64,000 nt of DNA from Diphasiastrum complanatum (lineage: Eukaryota > Streptophyta > Lycopodiopsida > Lycopodiales > Lycopodiaceae): contig CM055095.1 in NCBI GenBank assembly GCA_029204225.1, forward strand, positions 27,328,958-27,392,957. Direction: 5' to 3'. A program made the translations under genes and the position numbers. How positions within the stretch are numbered: the stretch's first letter is position 1; each line of letters starts with the position of its first letter. The notes beneath the pieces were generated by a model. It was not told where the DNA came from. It was given only the letters and a program-made list of their open reading frames with translations, and searched no databases. Below, in pieces: positions 34,430 to 46,877 of the stretch.

Positions 34430-35862
34430 GTTTGTCCATAAACAGCCTTTCTATCGAGGGGAATGCCACTAAATGGACTACTTTCCAACATTTTCGAGAA
34501 TTGATCCAGTGTCACCGAACGGAGTCCGATTTTCAAATCGTCTATTCTGTCATGTGCTGCACGCCGAGATGAACCCACAGCACTAAACCAGACTCCAAAC
34601 GGTTCAATATTCACAGCAAAATGTGCGTCCAAAAATGTAGTCTTGGGATTCTAGGCCCGTCGAGCCAGGAATTGGTTGGATTTAGTAAAAAATGATCAGA
34701 ACTTTAGACGAGAGGTGTCCATAGGTTCGTGGGCTCAACACAAACTCAGATGACCATTTGTAACTCAATTCTGATGTCGTTTGTCCAGAAATGCCCTTTC
34801 TGTCAAGGGGAATGCCACTAAATGGACTACTTTTCAACATCTCCGAGAATCGGTGCAGTGTCGCCGAACAGAGTCCGTTTTCCAAAACGTCTATTCGTTC
34901 TATGCTGCACGCCGAGATGAATCCACAGGACTAAATTAGGCTCCAAACGGTTCAGTACCCACAACAAAATGTGCGTCCAAACCAGAGACCCTAAACACAG
35001 ACTTGGGATTCTAGGCCCGTCGAACCAGAAATTGGTCGGATTCAGTAAAACACGGTCAGAACTTCGGACGACCGGGTGTCCACTGGTTCGTGGGCTTGAC
35101 ACGAAACCACAAGACCATTTGTAGCTCAATTTCGATGTCGTTTGTCCGGAAACGCCCTTTCCTACCGGGGGGAATGCCACTAAATGGACTACTTTCCAAC
35201 ATCTCCGAGAATTGGTCCAGTGTTGCCGAACGGAGTCCATTTTTCAGACTGTCTATTCCATCATGTGCTGCATGCTTAGATGAACTAACAACACTAAACC
35301 GAGCTCCAAACAGTTCAGTACTCATAACAAAACATGCGTCCGGAAGCATGGTCCTGAGATTCTAGGCCCATCAAGCCAGATTCAATAAAAAATGACAGAA
35401 TTTCTTACTGGAGGTGTCGAAAGGTTCGTGGGCTCGACACGAACCCACAGGACCATTTGCAGCTCAATTCCACCGCTGTTTGTTCGGAAACGCCCTTTCC
35501 TTCGGGGGGAATGCCACTAAATGGACTACTTTCCAACATTCTCAAGGACTGGTCCAGTGTCGTCAAACAGAGTTTGTTTTTCAGACCGTTTATTCTGTCA
35601 TGTGCTTCACACCGAGACAAACCCACGGGACTACACCGGACTCCAAACGGTTCAGTACTCACAACGAAACGTGCATCCGAACCAGAAACCCTAAATGCAG
35701 TCTTGGGATTCTAGGCCCATCAAGCTAGGTATCGGTCGGATTCGGTCACATAGACCCACTTCACACACACACAACATCAACTGCTCGATCGCATGCCTCG
35801 ATCATCGGCTTTCCTCCTAAACCATCGCTGCTCGCCCGTCAACGACGGGCACACTTTACTAG

Positions 35863-36570
35863 TATATATATAAAACTATTTGTGCGCATGTCATGCGCAT
35901 ATGTATTGGGGGCCAGACATCCTCCTCCCCTCACCCATGCATACACACTTTCTTAACTAAAAATGATGGGAAGGGGGATGCATGTATGGGGAAATTGCAT
36001 ATCTCCATACATTTCCACATTGTGTGCATTGAGGGGTGGGCCCCAAAAAGATTCACCACCCCCTCCCTCTCTCCCACTCACTAAATTCAAATCCCCATAC
36101 ATTTGCACATTGTGTTCATTGAGGGGTGGGCCCAAAAAGATTCCTCATTCACTCACTCGCACTCACTAAATTCAAATATTTGAAGTTTGAAATTAAGGTT
36201 TTATTTTCTTCACACACTTCAATGTGCTTTAAACTTTAGCCAATAATTCTTATTACATGACTTTCTTATTTATTTTGAATTACCAAAGTTTTACTCATAT
36301 ATTATAAACCAAAAAAAATTTATTGACTACCTTAAATTACTTTTTTTTTTTCAATATCCTTCAAATCCTTATCTTGGCCTGCCATTTTCAAGAATGTTTA
36401 ACCACAAGCCCAAACTCACTAGCTTTAATCGTTGCCCACAAGCTTTTATCCATGGGCCAAAAAATACACAGTTGAAAAAAAAAGGAGGAGGATGGGGAGA
36501 GGGGAGCAAAAGAGACAATAAAAAGATAAATATAGGGGGGGGAAGGGGGATTTGGAACACACGTGCATGC
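35863..36570. other. flank of Helitron-type end; no gene recognised
   Basis: Begins with TA-rich sequence and a diverged copy of the hairpin flank seen at 25.7 kb. An imperfect ~95-bp tandem duplication (CCCCATACATTT-CACATTGTG) lies at 36003-36140. The rest is AT-rich. Confidence 0.5.
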
Positions 36571-36572
36571 AT

Positions 36573-36634
<62 letters not shown>

Positions 36635-36670
36635 GGGGGAAGGGGGATTTGGAACACACGTGCGTGCACA

Positions 36671-36709
<39 letters not shown>

Positions 36710-36727
36710 GTGTGTGTGTGTGTGTGC
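36571..36727. repeat. (CA)n tracts with short duplicated spacer
   Basis: Two CA repeats separated by a GGGGGAAGGGGGATTTGGAA segment that also precedes the first tract at 36536. A (CA)n/(TG)n junction lies near 36708. Confidence 0.9.
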
Positions 36728-36789
36728 TTCCCCCGACACATCGAATGCATGGGTGTGTGTGCGTGCATGCGTGCGCACACACACACACA

Positions 36790-36847
36790 CGTCTCCATAT
36801 AATTTTTTTTTGTGAATGAGGTATATTGTATGAGGTATAGAGTCTAG

Positions 36848-36906
<59 letters not shown>

Positions 36907-36981
36907 CAGGCTAACCAACCACGCATAGAGGGAGGGAGGTCCCTCCATGCCCCCCCCCCCTCCCCCCCCCCCCACACACAC

Positions 36982-37014
<33 letters not shown>

Positions 37015-37081
37015 ATTCCCCCGACACATCTCCATATTTTTTTTTGTGAATGAGGTATATTGTATGAAGTATAGAGTCTAG

Positions 37082-37142
<61 letters not shown>

Positions 37143-37200
37143 ACTCTCTCTCTCTCCACAGGCTAACCAACCACGCATAGAGGGAGGGAGCCCCCCCCCC
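36790..37200. repeat. tandem duplication including CT microsatellite, period ~235 bp
   Basis: Both copies run GTGAATGAGGTATATTGTATG, AGTCTAGAGTCC, (CT)n, CCACAGGCTAACCAACCACG and CATAGAGGGAGGGAG, followed by a poly-C stretch. The CT tract lengths differ between copies. Confidence 0.9.
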
Positions 37201-37628
37201 CAACACACACACATTTTCTTAAATGTAAAACACCTCCTCTTTAAAATGTAAACCCCTCATAAAAAAATATGAACGTAAATCCCCTTAAAAATGTGAACCC
37301 CAACTCTCCATAAAACCAAAAAAAGCTATATTGGTATTTACCATTTGCAATTTTTGTAGATTTTTTTGCTAGATGTAATGTTCGTAAAACAACTACAATG
37401 TTCATTGCTAAGGATTTAACTGATGAAATGATACAGAACTCCTTCATGATCATTGGGATGTGAAAACTGATGGCAGCATTCTTAGAGCAAGGCAAGAAGA
37501 TCATATCCCATGCAAAGATTTATTGTCAAGCATAGAAATTGTCGAAACAAATTAAAGCTTTGATGAATCAATAAATCTACAATATTGGTGAGCTTAACTT
37601 CCTTTGTGAAATTTTAGATTGCTAACTT
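37201..37628. other. no gene recognised
   Basis: Unassigned sequence leading into a Copia RNase H fragment; 37220-37320 has several TGTAAACCCC-like words. Confidence 0.35.
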
Positions 37629-37634
37629 TTGGTT

Positions 37635-38254
37635 CCTTTTATATTAACCCAAACAATTCAAGAGAAGGAGCAGATGTGTGAGTATTCTTACCATTCTATT
37701 ATAGGATCTCTTATGTACTCCATGATCTGTACCAGGCTAGACATAGCTTTTGCAATCAGCTCCCTAATTCAGTATATGACCAACCCTGGTATGACACATT
37801 GGAAGGCTCTTATCAAAGTCATGAGATATCTTCGAGCTACTATGGACTTTTGCATTTGTTATGGAACAGTCGACAATGACAAATCCAATTTACTCATTGG
37901 TTTTACATATGCAAGTTGGGCAGGAGATGTAGACACTCATAAATCCACTTCCAAATTTACATTCTTCCTTAACAATGGTCCAATTTCTTGGAAAACTCGC
38001 AAGCAATCTTCAATAGCTCTATCTTCTACAGAATCAGAGATATCACAGCCTGTCAAGCTACAAAGGAAGCAATTTGGTTGAGAAACTTACTTTCAGATAT
38101 CAGTCTGAATCAATATGCTCCGACATCATTATTTTGTGATAATCAAACCATTGCCTTGTCAAACAACCCTAGATTTCATTCTAGGAGTAAGCTTATTGAA
38201 CTGAAGTATCACTATGTCAGAAGCAAAGTTCTCGAGAAAGAGGTCAGATTGTAG
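37635..38254 (+). pseudogene. Copia RNase H fragment (different family)
   Basis: YHSIIGSLMYSMICTRLDIA, HWKALIKVMRYLRATMDF, YASWAGDVDTHKSTSKF and ISWKTRKQSSIALSSTESEI are the RT tail and RNase H core of Copia. A frameshift near 38030 continues as ATKEAIWLRNLL, LFCDNQTIALSNNP and FHSRSKLIELKYHYVRSK. The fragment ends at 38254 directly before unrelated sequence. It is not closely related to the neighbouring plus-strand copy. Confidence 0.9.
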
Positions 38255-38426
38255 TACTGTCGAACCATTTTGGAAGACGACGCCGATTTGGCTTTCAAAT
38301 TGGTGGAAAAGCGGTGAGTGGCCTGGTAAGGGAAAAAGTGCAAGTCATTATTTTCAACTTCTGACATCATTTTTGGCCTCGACATACTGTTTTTAGCCTA
38401 CGACAGAAGTTTCAAGCAGTTTTGCG

Positions 38427-41400
38427 ATGGCAAATATGGGAGAGTCCATTTTGAGTGAAAGTAGCAAGTTGGATGGGATTTCCAACTATGCAATGTGGAA
38501 ATTCAAAATGAAAAACATACCGATGGAGAAAGACGTGTGGGAAGTCATCACAGGTGATAAGAGAAGGCCGCCAAATGAAGCGGATATCAAAGTGTTCGAC
38601 AAAAAGATGAGGAAGGCTTTGACCTTCATTAACTTGTCAGTGAAGGATCACATCATTACCCACATTTGTGATGCTATTACACCCAGACAGGCATGAGATG
38701 TGCTAAAGGAGCAGTTCGAGACGTCAAATCCATCAAGAATCATGTTTCTGAAGTCAAAGCTGAATAGTGCCCGAATGGAGCAAGGAGAGCACATTCAGAC
38801 ATACATGACCAGAATCAAGACAATGAGGGATGAATTGCATTCTATTGGTGAGCACATACGTGATGTGGAGCTGGTGCACAATGCATTGTGTGGCATTGCA
38901 AAACCCTACTAGATGTTTGTGAGCGGAATAGCATTAAGATAAAGATTGCCAACCTTTGATGAGCTCACATGAATCATGATGCAGGAAGAGCAACGACGAG
39001 AAATGGTGAAATCTAGACGTCAAAATACTGACGATCAGGCACTTGCGACACGCCAAAAACAAGGCAAGGGCAAGGGCAAAAAGAAGTCTAAGCAGCAATT
39101 TGTCAAGTCTCAGGAGGATGAGGGATCTTCCAGTAGGACCAAGAAGAAAGGCAAGTGCTTCCATTGTCGTAAAAAGGGCCATTGGAAGAGTGAATGTCGC
39201 AAATTCTTGGCGGAACAAGGCAAGGAAAAACCAAAAGAAGCAGATAACCTTGTCGATGAGGGTGAGATTGAAGACTCTAGCATCTTCATATCTGCATTGT
39301 CATCTAATCAAGATGATCAAGCGTGGTATATTGACTCGGGAGCCACAAGACACATGGCAGGTAACAAGAATTGGTTCAGTAGCATGAAAGTGTTGGATAA
39401 TGGAACGTCCGTTTCACAAGCAAATGGCGAGGTGTGCAAGATCAAGAAAGAGTCGACGCACAAACCCCGAGTAGGCACCGTTTCAATCCAACTACTTGAT
39501 GGCAAAAGCAGGATAATCAGGGAGGTACTTTACGTACCAGGTTTGAGGAAAAATCTACTTTCTGTTGGAGTCATGACTGATCAAAAGTTGAAAGTAGAAT
39601 TCACCCATGATCGTTGCTTTGTGAAGGATGTGAACCAAAAGTTCAAAGTTATTGCGGATAGAGTAAGAGAGCCCAATACAAAATTGTACAGGCTAAATGT
39701 TACAATCAAGGGGCAACATGGACTTGTATCGTCCATTCCATCACAAATTGAGTTGTGGCATAAGAGGCTTGGTCACTTGAACTTGGGAGAAAATTGGAGA
39801 TGGTAACAGGATTGCCTACCATAGAAGATCACTTAAAATCGATGTGCGAATCTTGTGTATATGGGAAGCAGCATCAAGAGAAGTACAATAAAGAGGGTGT
39901 TGCAAGAGCAAAGAACATCTTGGATTTAATCCACACATATTTATGCGGGCCTATGAGGACCATGTCCTTAGGTAAAGCCTTCTATTTCATGACCTTTATT
40001 GATGATATGTTACGTAAGACGTGGATCTACTTCTTGAAGAAGAAATCAAATGCATTTGACAACTTCAAAAGCTTCAAAGCATTGGTCCACAATCAGACTG
40101 GTAGGAAGATCAAAATCCTCAGATCAAATAGTGGAGGTGAGTACAAGTCTAATAACTTCAATGATCTTTGTGAGTAATGTGGGATTAAAAGACAATTTAC
40201 GCAAGCTCATACTCCTGCTCTCAATGGTGTAGCTGAGTACAAGAATCGGACGATTGTGGAAAGTGCCAGATCTATGCTAGCTGAGATGAAACTACCAAAA
40301 GATTTTTGGTCAGAAGCATGTAGCACGGCAGTCTATCTTCAAAATAGAAGTCCTACCATTGCCATACCAAAGATAACACCTGAGGAAGCATTCACGAAGA
40401 AGAAGCCAAAGGTGAACCACTTGCGAATCTATGGATGTAAGGCCTTTGTACACGTTCCTAAGGAAAAGAGACGTAAACTTGACGTAAAAGCTATCAAGTG
40501 TATATTTCTAGGAAATGATGACCGTGAGAAGGGCTATAGATGTTTTGATCCAGTGGAAAACAAAGTCCATATAAGCCGTGATGTTATCTTTGATGAGTCC
40601 AAGATGTATGAAGACGAGGATGCTAAGAAGATAGAGACATCTAGTGGGAAAGATGGTATAGTGAGGATACCACCTGATGATGATCCATTCATTGACCTTC
40701 CAAGTGATGAAAAAGAGGATACATCTCAAGATACTACTACTCAACCTCAAGAGATAGGTTGGAGAGGTAGGGACAAACCTTTTGGTGCAAGAAGGATTGA
40801 AGTTGCAGGTGACAAACGCAAGGAGAAGGATGTACCGTGGGTTACATTTTCACCAGGAAGCCGATCACCTGACAAGAAGCTCCCTAAGTGGTTTGAGAGA
40901 TTGTTGGAAAGCCACGACATGGATGACTTTCCAGGATCATCTAGCCAGGGAGAGCTACGAAGATCAACAAGAGAGAAGACACAACCTGAAAGGTATGAAG
41001 CAAATTATGCTCTCTTATCTAGCATTATTCAAAGCAAAGAACCTTCGACTTATGGTGAAGCGAAGGTTGATGACATTTGGGTCAAGGCCATGGGAGAGGA
41101 GATGGAGTCATTTGCTAAACATAGCACATGGGACTTAGTAGAACCACCAGTTGGCAAGAAACCCATTGGTTGCAAATGGGTATACATGACTAAGTACCAT
41201 GCAGATGGAAGTATAGCAAAGAACAAGGCAAGATTGGTGATCAAAGGGTATGCACAAAGTAAAGGCATCGACTATGAGGAGACTTTTGTGCCGATTTGTA
41301 AGTGGAATACTCTACGTCTACTTGTTGCTTTAGCTTCACATTTTGGTTGGCCTTTGCATCAGATGGATGTGAAATCTGCTTTTCTAAATGGTGAGTTAGA

Positions 41401-42558
41401 AGAAGAAGTGTTCATGGATCAACCTGAAGGCCTTGTAGCGAAGGGACAGGAAAATAAAAGTATGTCGCTTGAAGAAAGCGCTTTATGGTCTTAAACAGGC
41501 ACCACGTGCGTGGTATAGCAGGATTGATGCCTACTTTCGTTCAAAGGGGATGGTGAGAACACATTCTGATCAAAATATATATGTCTTATGCTTTGATGGT
41601 ATGGTTGCTTTGATTGATCTTTATGTCGATGACTTGATTATTACGAGAAATAATCAAGAGATGATAGACATGATCAAGAATGACCTCATGGAACAATTCA
41701 AGATGACAGATCTCAGTCTGATGCATTATTGCCTTGGAGTAGAGGTGTGGCAAAAAGGACACAAAGTGGGTTTAACACAGGTGAAGTATGTCAAAGAGTC
41801 GTTGCACAAGTTTAGGTTGCAGGATTGCAAACCAGTAAATACTCCTATTGAACCAGGTAAAAAGATTTCTACAGTCATTTGATACTACGATGTATAGACA
41901 GTTAGTAGGGAGCTTGATTTACCTTACCACGACTAGACCATATATATGCTATGTTGTTGGCATTGTAAGTCAGTTTATGGCAGCACGTACGGAAATGCAT
42001 TGGAAGACAACTAAACACATTTTGCGTTATGTGAAAGACACTTCAGATTATGGCTTGATTTACAAGAAGCATGATGGTTTACCTGAGTTGTGTGGCTATG
42101 TGGATGCGGATTGGGGAGGTGACTATGATGATCGTAGATCCACCACAGGCTATGTATTCCAGGTTTGTGGTAGTTGCTTTTCCTGGTCTAGTAAAAAGCA
42201 AAGTACAATTGCTCTATCCACCACAAAAGCAGAGTATAAGGCAATGTGTAGTGCAGCACATGAAGCTATATGGTTGAGACAAATCTTGGAAGAAGTTGGC
42301 ATGAGACAGAAAAATCCCACGACATTACATAGCGACAGTTAGAGTGGCATTCAGCTAGCAAAGAAATCAGTGTTCGATGCGAGAACTAAACACATTGAGA
42401 TTCAGTATCACTTTATACTTGAGAGGCTGCTGAGTCGTGAAATTCATGTTGTTCATTGTAGCACAGAAGAACAACTAGCTGATATTTTCACTAAGCCACT
42501 TGTTGGAGAAAAATTTCATAAGTTTAGATCAAAGCTTTCTGTACTTAAAGTTTATTGA
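38427..42558 (+). pseudogene. Copia gag-pol with 3' LTR, 5' LTR lost
   Basis: From ATG 38427: a gag N-terminus (SKLDGISNYAMWKFKMKN), CCHC knuckle CFHCRKKGHWKSEC, protease WYIDSGATRHMAG, integrase LWHKRLGHLNLG...CESCVYGKQ, LRSNSGGEY (Asn for the usual Asp, as in the sister copy), RT with MDVKSAFLNGELEEEV and LYVDDLII, then RNase H YVDADWGGDYDDRRSTTGYV and the terminal QLADIFTKPLVGEKFHKF. Damage: in-frame stops at 38694 (TGG to TGA), about 38910, 38939, 38969, 40175 (CAA to TAA against the sister copy) and 42340 (CAG to TAG), plus frameshifts near 39787, 41455 and 41870, the last with a deletion. No primer site or 5' LTR precedes gag; the element is cut at about 38260. Confidence 0.92.
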
Positions 42559-42603
42559 CTTTAAAGCTATATAAATGACTGTATAAAATGTAGACTCTAC
42601 TTT

Positions 42604-42612
42604 AAGGGAGAG
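42604..42612 (+). promoter_or_regulatory. polypurine tract
   Basis: AAGGGAGAG immediately before the AG-starting 3' LTR. Confidence 0.75.
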
Positions 42613-42886
42613 AGTTAGAATCAAAGTAGAATCATTGTGCTACTTAACTGTGGGTCTTATCAGTGGACAAGGATCGGTTGGCCTCGCCACGAGGCAAGTC
42701 GACAGGACACACGTCCCGCCAACGGCAACCTGGGTCATGCATGGGTTGCCTGAGTGAACAACTATATGTATAGTGTAATTTCATTTTGAGAAATACAGTT
42801 GCTATGTGAGCTTGCAGTGGAGAGTGTTTTCTGTCTGTGTTACTATGTAGTATGATCTGTGTTCTTGTGCAAAGCAAATTCTAAGT
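42613..42886 (+). repeat. 3' LTR, 274 bp, AG...GT ends
   Basis: Same length and ends as the LTR at 34156-34429, in opposite orientation, with scattered substitutions. It abuts another Copia RT fragment at 42887. Confidence 0.85.
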
Positions 42887-44050
42887 CTTACCTCCCTCAT
42901 AGTCCCTTTCAATTTGTAAGCCTAGGTAACACCTGGCTTCTCCCAGATCCACGATCTTGAAATGTTTCAAGATGTCTGTCTTTACTTCAGCAATTAGCTA
43001 CTCGCTCCTGCAAAGTATCAGAGTGTCATCCACATACACAACCACAATGATGATCTGTCCATCTGTAACTCTGACATATACATTGGAATCAGCCAACAGA
43101 GGCTTGAATCCTAATGATTTCAGAGCTTAATCTTTCTTCTTGTACCATTGTCGGGTTGATTGTTTCAGACCGTAGATGCTTCTATGCATTCTGCATGCAT
43201 AGTCAGGAAGTAAATTTGAGACATATCCTGGGTGTTGATCCATGTAGACCTCTTCGTCTAGTTTGCCATGCAAGAAGGCTGTCTTCTCGTCCACAATGTG
43301 GATCCTGAGGTCATAAGCTGCTGCATATGCAAATAACTGATGTAGGGACGAATGTTTGATGACAGGAGAGAAGGTTTCAGAGTAGTCAATACCATATCTC
43401 TGAGAGAAATCTTTCGCTACCAGCCTTGCCTTGTATTTCATGATGTTCTCATCTGGTCCATATTTGAGCTTGAAGACCGATTTGCATTTGACAGTGTTGC
43501 ACTTATGTGGTAATGGCTTCAACATCCATACTTGGTTCTTCCTCATGGACTCCATCTCTTCGATCATGGCTTGGATCCATCTGCCCTTTTTTGGACTTTC
43601 AATCGCCTCCTCGAAAGTCTGTGGTTCGCCACTGAATCCGCAGAACTCTTTTGATGTGAAAGCTGAGATGCCTGGCACATATCTTGCTGGCGCTCTTCGT
43701 GGTCTTGTCGACCTTCTGGGAGATCCTCCTGGAATAGCTATGCCTTTGTCTTTGTCTGCTCTGCTCGGTCCGGAACCATCTTGGTTTACGAGAACTGCGA
43801 CACCAAGTTGCCTCTCGAATCTTTCTTCGTCAGATTCGTCGTTCGAATGGGAGACGACTCAAAAATCTTCATTTTCGTGCTCGTCCTCTGCTCCCTCTAT
43901 CGTTGGCGGTAGGTCATAGTACTCTCTCCAGGACTTCGTAGCTGACAGGATCGTCATTGGCCATTGTCCTGCTCTCATCAAATCTGACATCTCTCATTGT
44001 TTTCATAGTGTTCGTGTCTGGCATGTAGGATGCCATGCCCTCGCAACACA
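42887..44050 (-). pseudogene. Copia reverse transcriptase fragment (third family)
   Basis: Minus strand from 44050: YMPDTNTMKTMRDVRFDES, an acidic spacer with one in-frame TGA (43858), GGSPRRSTRPRRAPARYVPG, then RT: EEMESMRKNQVWML, KSVFKLKYGPDENI, KARLVAKDFSQRYGIDYSET, HIVDEKTAFLHGKLDEEVYM, IYGLKQSTRQWYKKKD, and YVDDTLIL near 43030. It is cut in RT at 42887 by the LTR of the neighbouring element. No RNase H or LTR of its own is seen. Confidence 0.9.
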
Positions 44051-44147
44051 TTTTATTGGACGATTTTATTTATTTACACTTCGTCGAGAATACCCCCAAC
44101 AGGACCCACGGCCTCAAGTAGTGCCGATCCCTCGGCACTCTGCCGGT

Positions 44148-46877
44148 TCAGTAAAGAGTCTTCTTGGCCCACCTCTGGTGGATCAGGTAGCCCGTGACGT
44201 CTTCCATGAAGTTGATGCGGTCTAGTTTCTTCAAGTCCTTGGGCGTGTGAAGGGACTTGTGGACTCCTGTTAGCCAGTCTTGGTCGACCCACGCTTTAAA
44301 TTTGCGCGTCCAAGGATCGCCAAGGAAGGTAGCTCGGTAATAGACACGAGCGACTAGCAGCTGATCTTCGACGTTGTTGGAGGCGAGCGCCTTATTAGAA
44401 TCATATGGGGGGGGGGGGGGGGGAGAAAATTGTCCCATTTGGTTTCAATCCCCATTAAATGCTCTAAGTCCTGGGCGTAAGTGGCTGTCGCGCGGACTGT
44501 CAGTTCAAATATTTATTGGCAAATATGGTGAGAGCCCTTCAGACATCTACATTCATATCCCAACTGTGCTCTGAGGGAATTCTCAGCCAATTGAAATTTT
44601 GAATCGTGATCTTTGGATCGTCGTGTGCATGGCAGGAAGTGCGCGTTCACTCGTAGTTGTTGCATAGGCCCTGATGGCCGCAGGGTCTCTTTCAAAAAGC
44701 TGCTGGCGCCACTCTGGTTGTGGTTGGAGGGTGGGCAAAGCGTGCAGCTCATTGCCCTTTATTGTCTGAGCTGAAAATGATATCTGCCGACCGCCTCTTG
44801 ATGACTCGTGGGGATACTTAACTAGGAATTCATTTATTTTCTCCTCCACGGACTTTGGTCTTTGGAAGGCCCGGCTGGCAGATATGGTGCGCGTACCTCT
44901 TGATGATGAGGCCTGTCCTTCCTCTTGGCTTTGGCTCGGACCTGCGTCGTGGCCTTGGTCTCACATCTCAGCACCCGTATAAGTTGGTCCTTGGTCTTGG
45001 CCTTCGGACCCTTGATCTTGACTTAATCCCCCGGCTGCTTGTTGGCCTTGGTCCTAGCTCGTGCTTGCCTGTGCAGCATCAAAAATAGGTGGTGGTAAAA
45101 TCACCACTGGGGTGGGCTGGGTCTTCTTCTCCATGAACTGTTGGCAAGCCTTGAGGTCTTGTTTGGCCTAGGCGAGCTCGTGATTTGCGCTTGTCCGGTA
45201 CTTGTCGAATTCTGTTTGATATCTGTTTAATGTTTGGCTATATATCTGCACCTGATGCTTGAAGAGATTAATCTCTGCTTGAGAGAGCGGCCTTGAGTCT
45301 GGTGCAGGTTGAGTTAGCCAGACGAGTTTTTCACTTTGTAAGGCTTTCACTTCCGCCCCCAGGCGCATATTCTCTGCTTCATAAATTTATAGTTGCGCCT
45401 GGAGGGGAGCAAGCCGTTGGGATGCTTCGGACTGAAGCTCCCGCACCTTCGTGGAGGCTTCTGTCAGCGCTTTGGAGAGGCTTTGGATATAAAGGTTGAG
45501 GCCATCCTCCTTCTGTTGCAGCTTGGCAATCTCCTGGTGCCCTTCTTGTTCATGCTGTTGAGCTAGAATAAGCTCTTGCTGCAGCTTTGTGAGTTCCGCT
45601 CGCAGTTGGGTGTTGCTTGTCGCCAGGTGGAGTACTCGACTGTCCAAAATGGCCTTGGTTGTTACCGCCTCCAGGATGTATGTCTCCAAGGTTTGGTACG
45701 TCGTTGTTAAGTCTGTTGGAACAGCCGGTACGCTGGCACCGATAGGGGCTTGTGTGGTAGCGGCCCCGACGACTTGTTGAGCGTCGTCGTCGTTGTCTTC
45801 AATCAGGTTCTCAGGGGACCTATTGTCATCTGGGGCGGTGAGATTTGTCCGATCTGGCGATGGTATGAAAATTGTCTGAACAAATGGATCATCAGGCAAC
45901 GGTTGGTTGCCCTCGACAACCTTTGGTGGCGAAACAGGTGGTGTGAGAGACGTAGTAGTGGAAACGGGGGTGGGGACTGTTTGTCCAAACGAGAGGATGG
46001 GAGGAACAGAGGGGAACTGAAGTGTGGTGTGGAGCACGGAAGGTGAGGATGGAGCAGAAATGGTCTGACGTGGGGGTGAAAAGTTGATGACATGCATCCA
46101 AGCCAGAGTGTCCGGAGACAACTGAGAATCAAAGGGATTAAACTAGAGAGGAGCAACGGTGGAGACAGGAGTGATGGAGGATGCGATAATAATGGAAGGG
46201 GTAGTGGATAATGGAACAGAAATGGAAGTGGTATCAATAGAGGAAACGAGAATTGAAACAGAAGCAGTCATAGATGGAACAGTAAGAGGAGTAGTGACAA
46301 TAGAGACAGGAGGAGGGGGTTGTACAGAAGAAGAAGTTGCGGTGGTTGATGGAGTGGTTACTGATGTGGCGGTGGTACGTCGTCTGGAGATGAGGAGAAA
46401 GGGGCAGCGCCACACATTCTTTTGCTGGCCGTTGTGTCAGTCACTGTAGGTTGGGAGGATGTGGATGCGGCAGATGGTGGATAAAGGTTCGTGTGCGGCA
46501 CGATACAACAGAGGACCTGCTGCAATACGCTCACGGTTGTTGGGTTTGATGGAGATGGTTAGTTCGTGAATGAGGAAGGCATGCCAGTTGTATGGCACAA
46601 CTGTGGGGCCAGGGAATGCCAAGAAGGATTCCACTATTTGACTCAGCAGCGTGGACTGGATTCTGTCCTTGCGAAATGTTGAAACAACTAGAAAGTTGTT
46701 CAACAGATGCGCAGCCGCCTGTATGACTGGTTCCGTGATAGTCTCTATCAGGTTACCGTTGTTAGTTTGGATGGGGATCTCTGGTGCAGTCTTGGCGACG
46801 AAAGGTTTGATCAGGCTTTCTGCTTGACGATGGGAGATGGGCTGACGGTCACTAGACACAATGCCAACGGTGACCAT
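44148..46877 (-). pseudogene. gag-like coiled-coil polyprotein, unrecognised
   Basis: From ATG 46877 (MVTVGIVSSDRQPISHRQAE) one frame stays open without frameshift to about 44600. It encodes a globular N-terminal ~140 aa (FLAFPGPTVVPYNWHAFLIH), a Thr/Ser/Pro-rich stretch, a coiled coil (about 45680-45170: LRAELTKLQQELILAQQ..., LQSEASQRLAPLQ), a QDQG-rich linker and a C-terminal block with PEWRQQLFERDPAAIRAY. In-frame stops occur at 46437 (TGA), 46143 (TAG), 45387 (TAA), 45168 (TAG), 45054 (TAG), 44961 (TGA) and 44583 (TGA). A further segment, 44438-44148 (ATFLGDPWTRKFKAWVDQDW), is in the same frame. The layout suggests retrotransposon gag, but no zinc knuckle, protease or RT follows; I do not recognise the family. 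A plant gene relic is the alternative. Confidence 0.6.
44401..44424. repeat. poly-G run
   Basis: About 18 consecutive G within the minus-strand reading frame, where it would encode proline. Confidence 0.9.
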
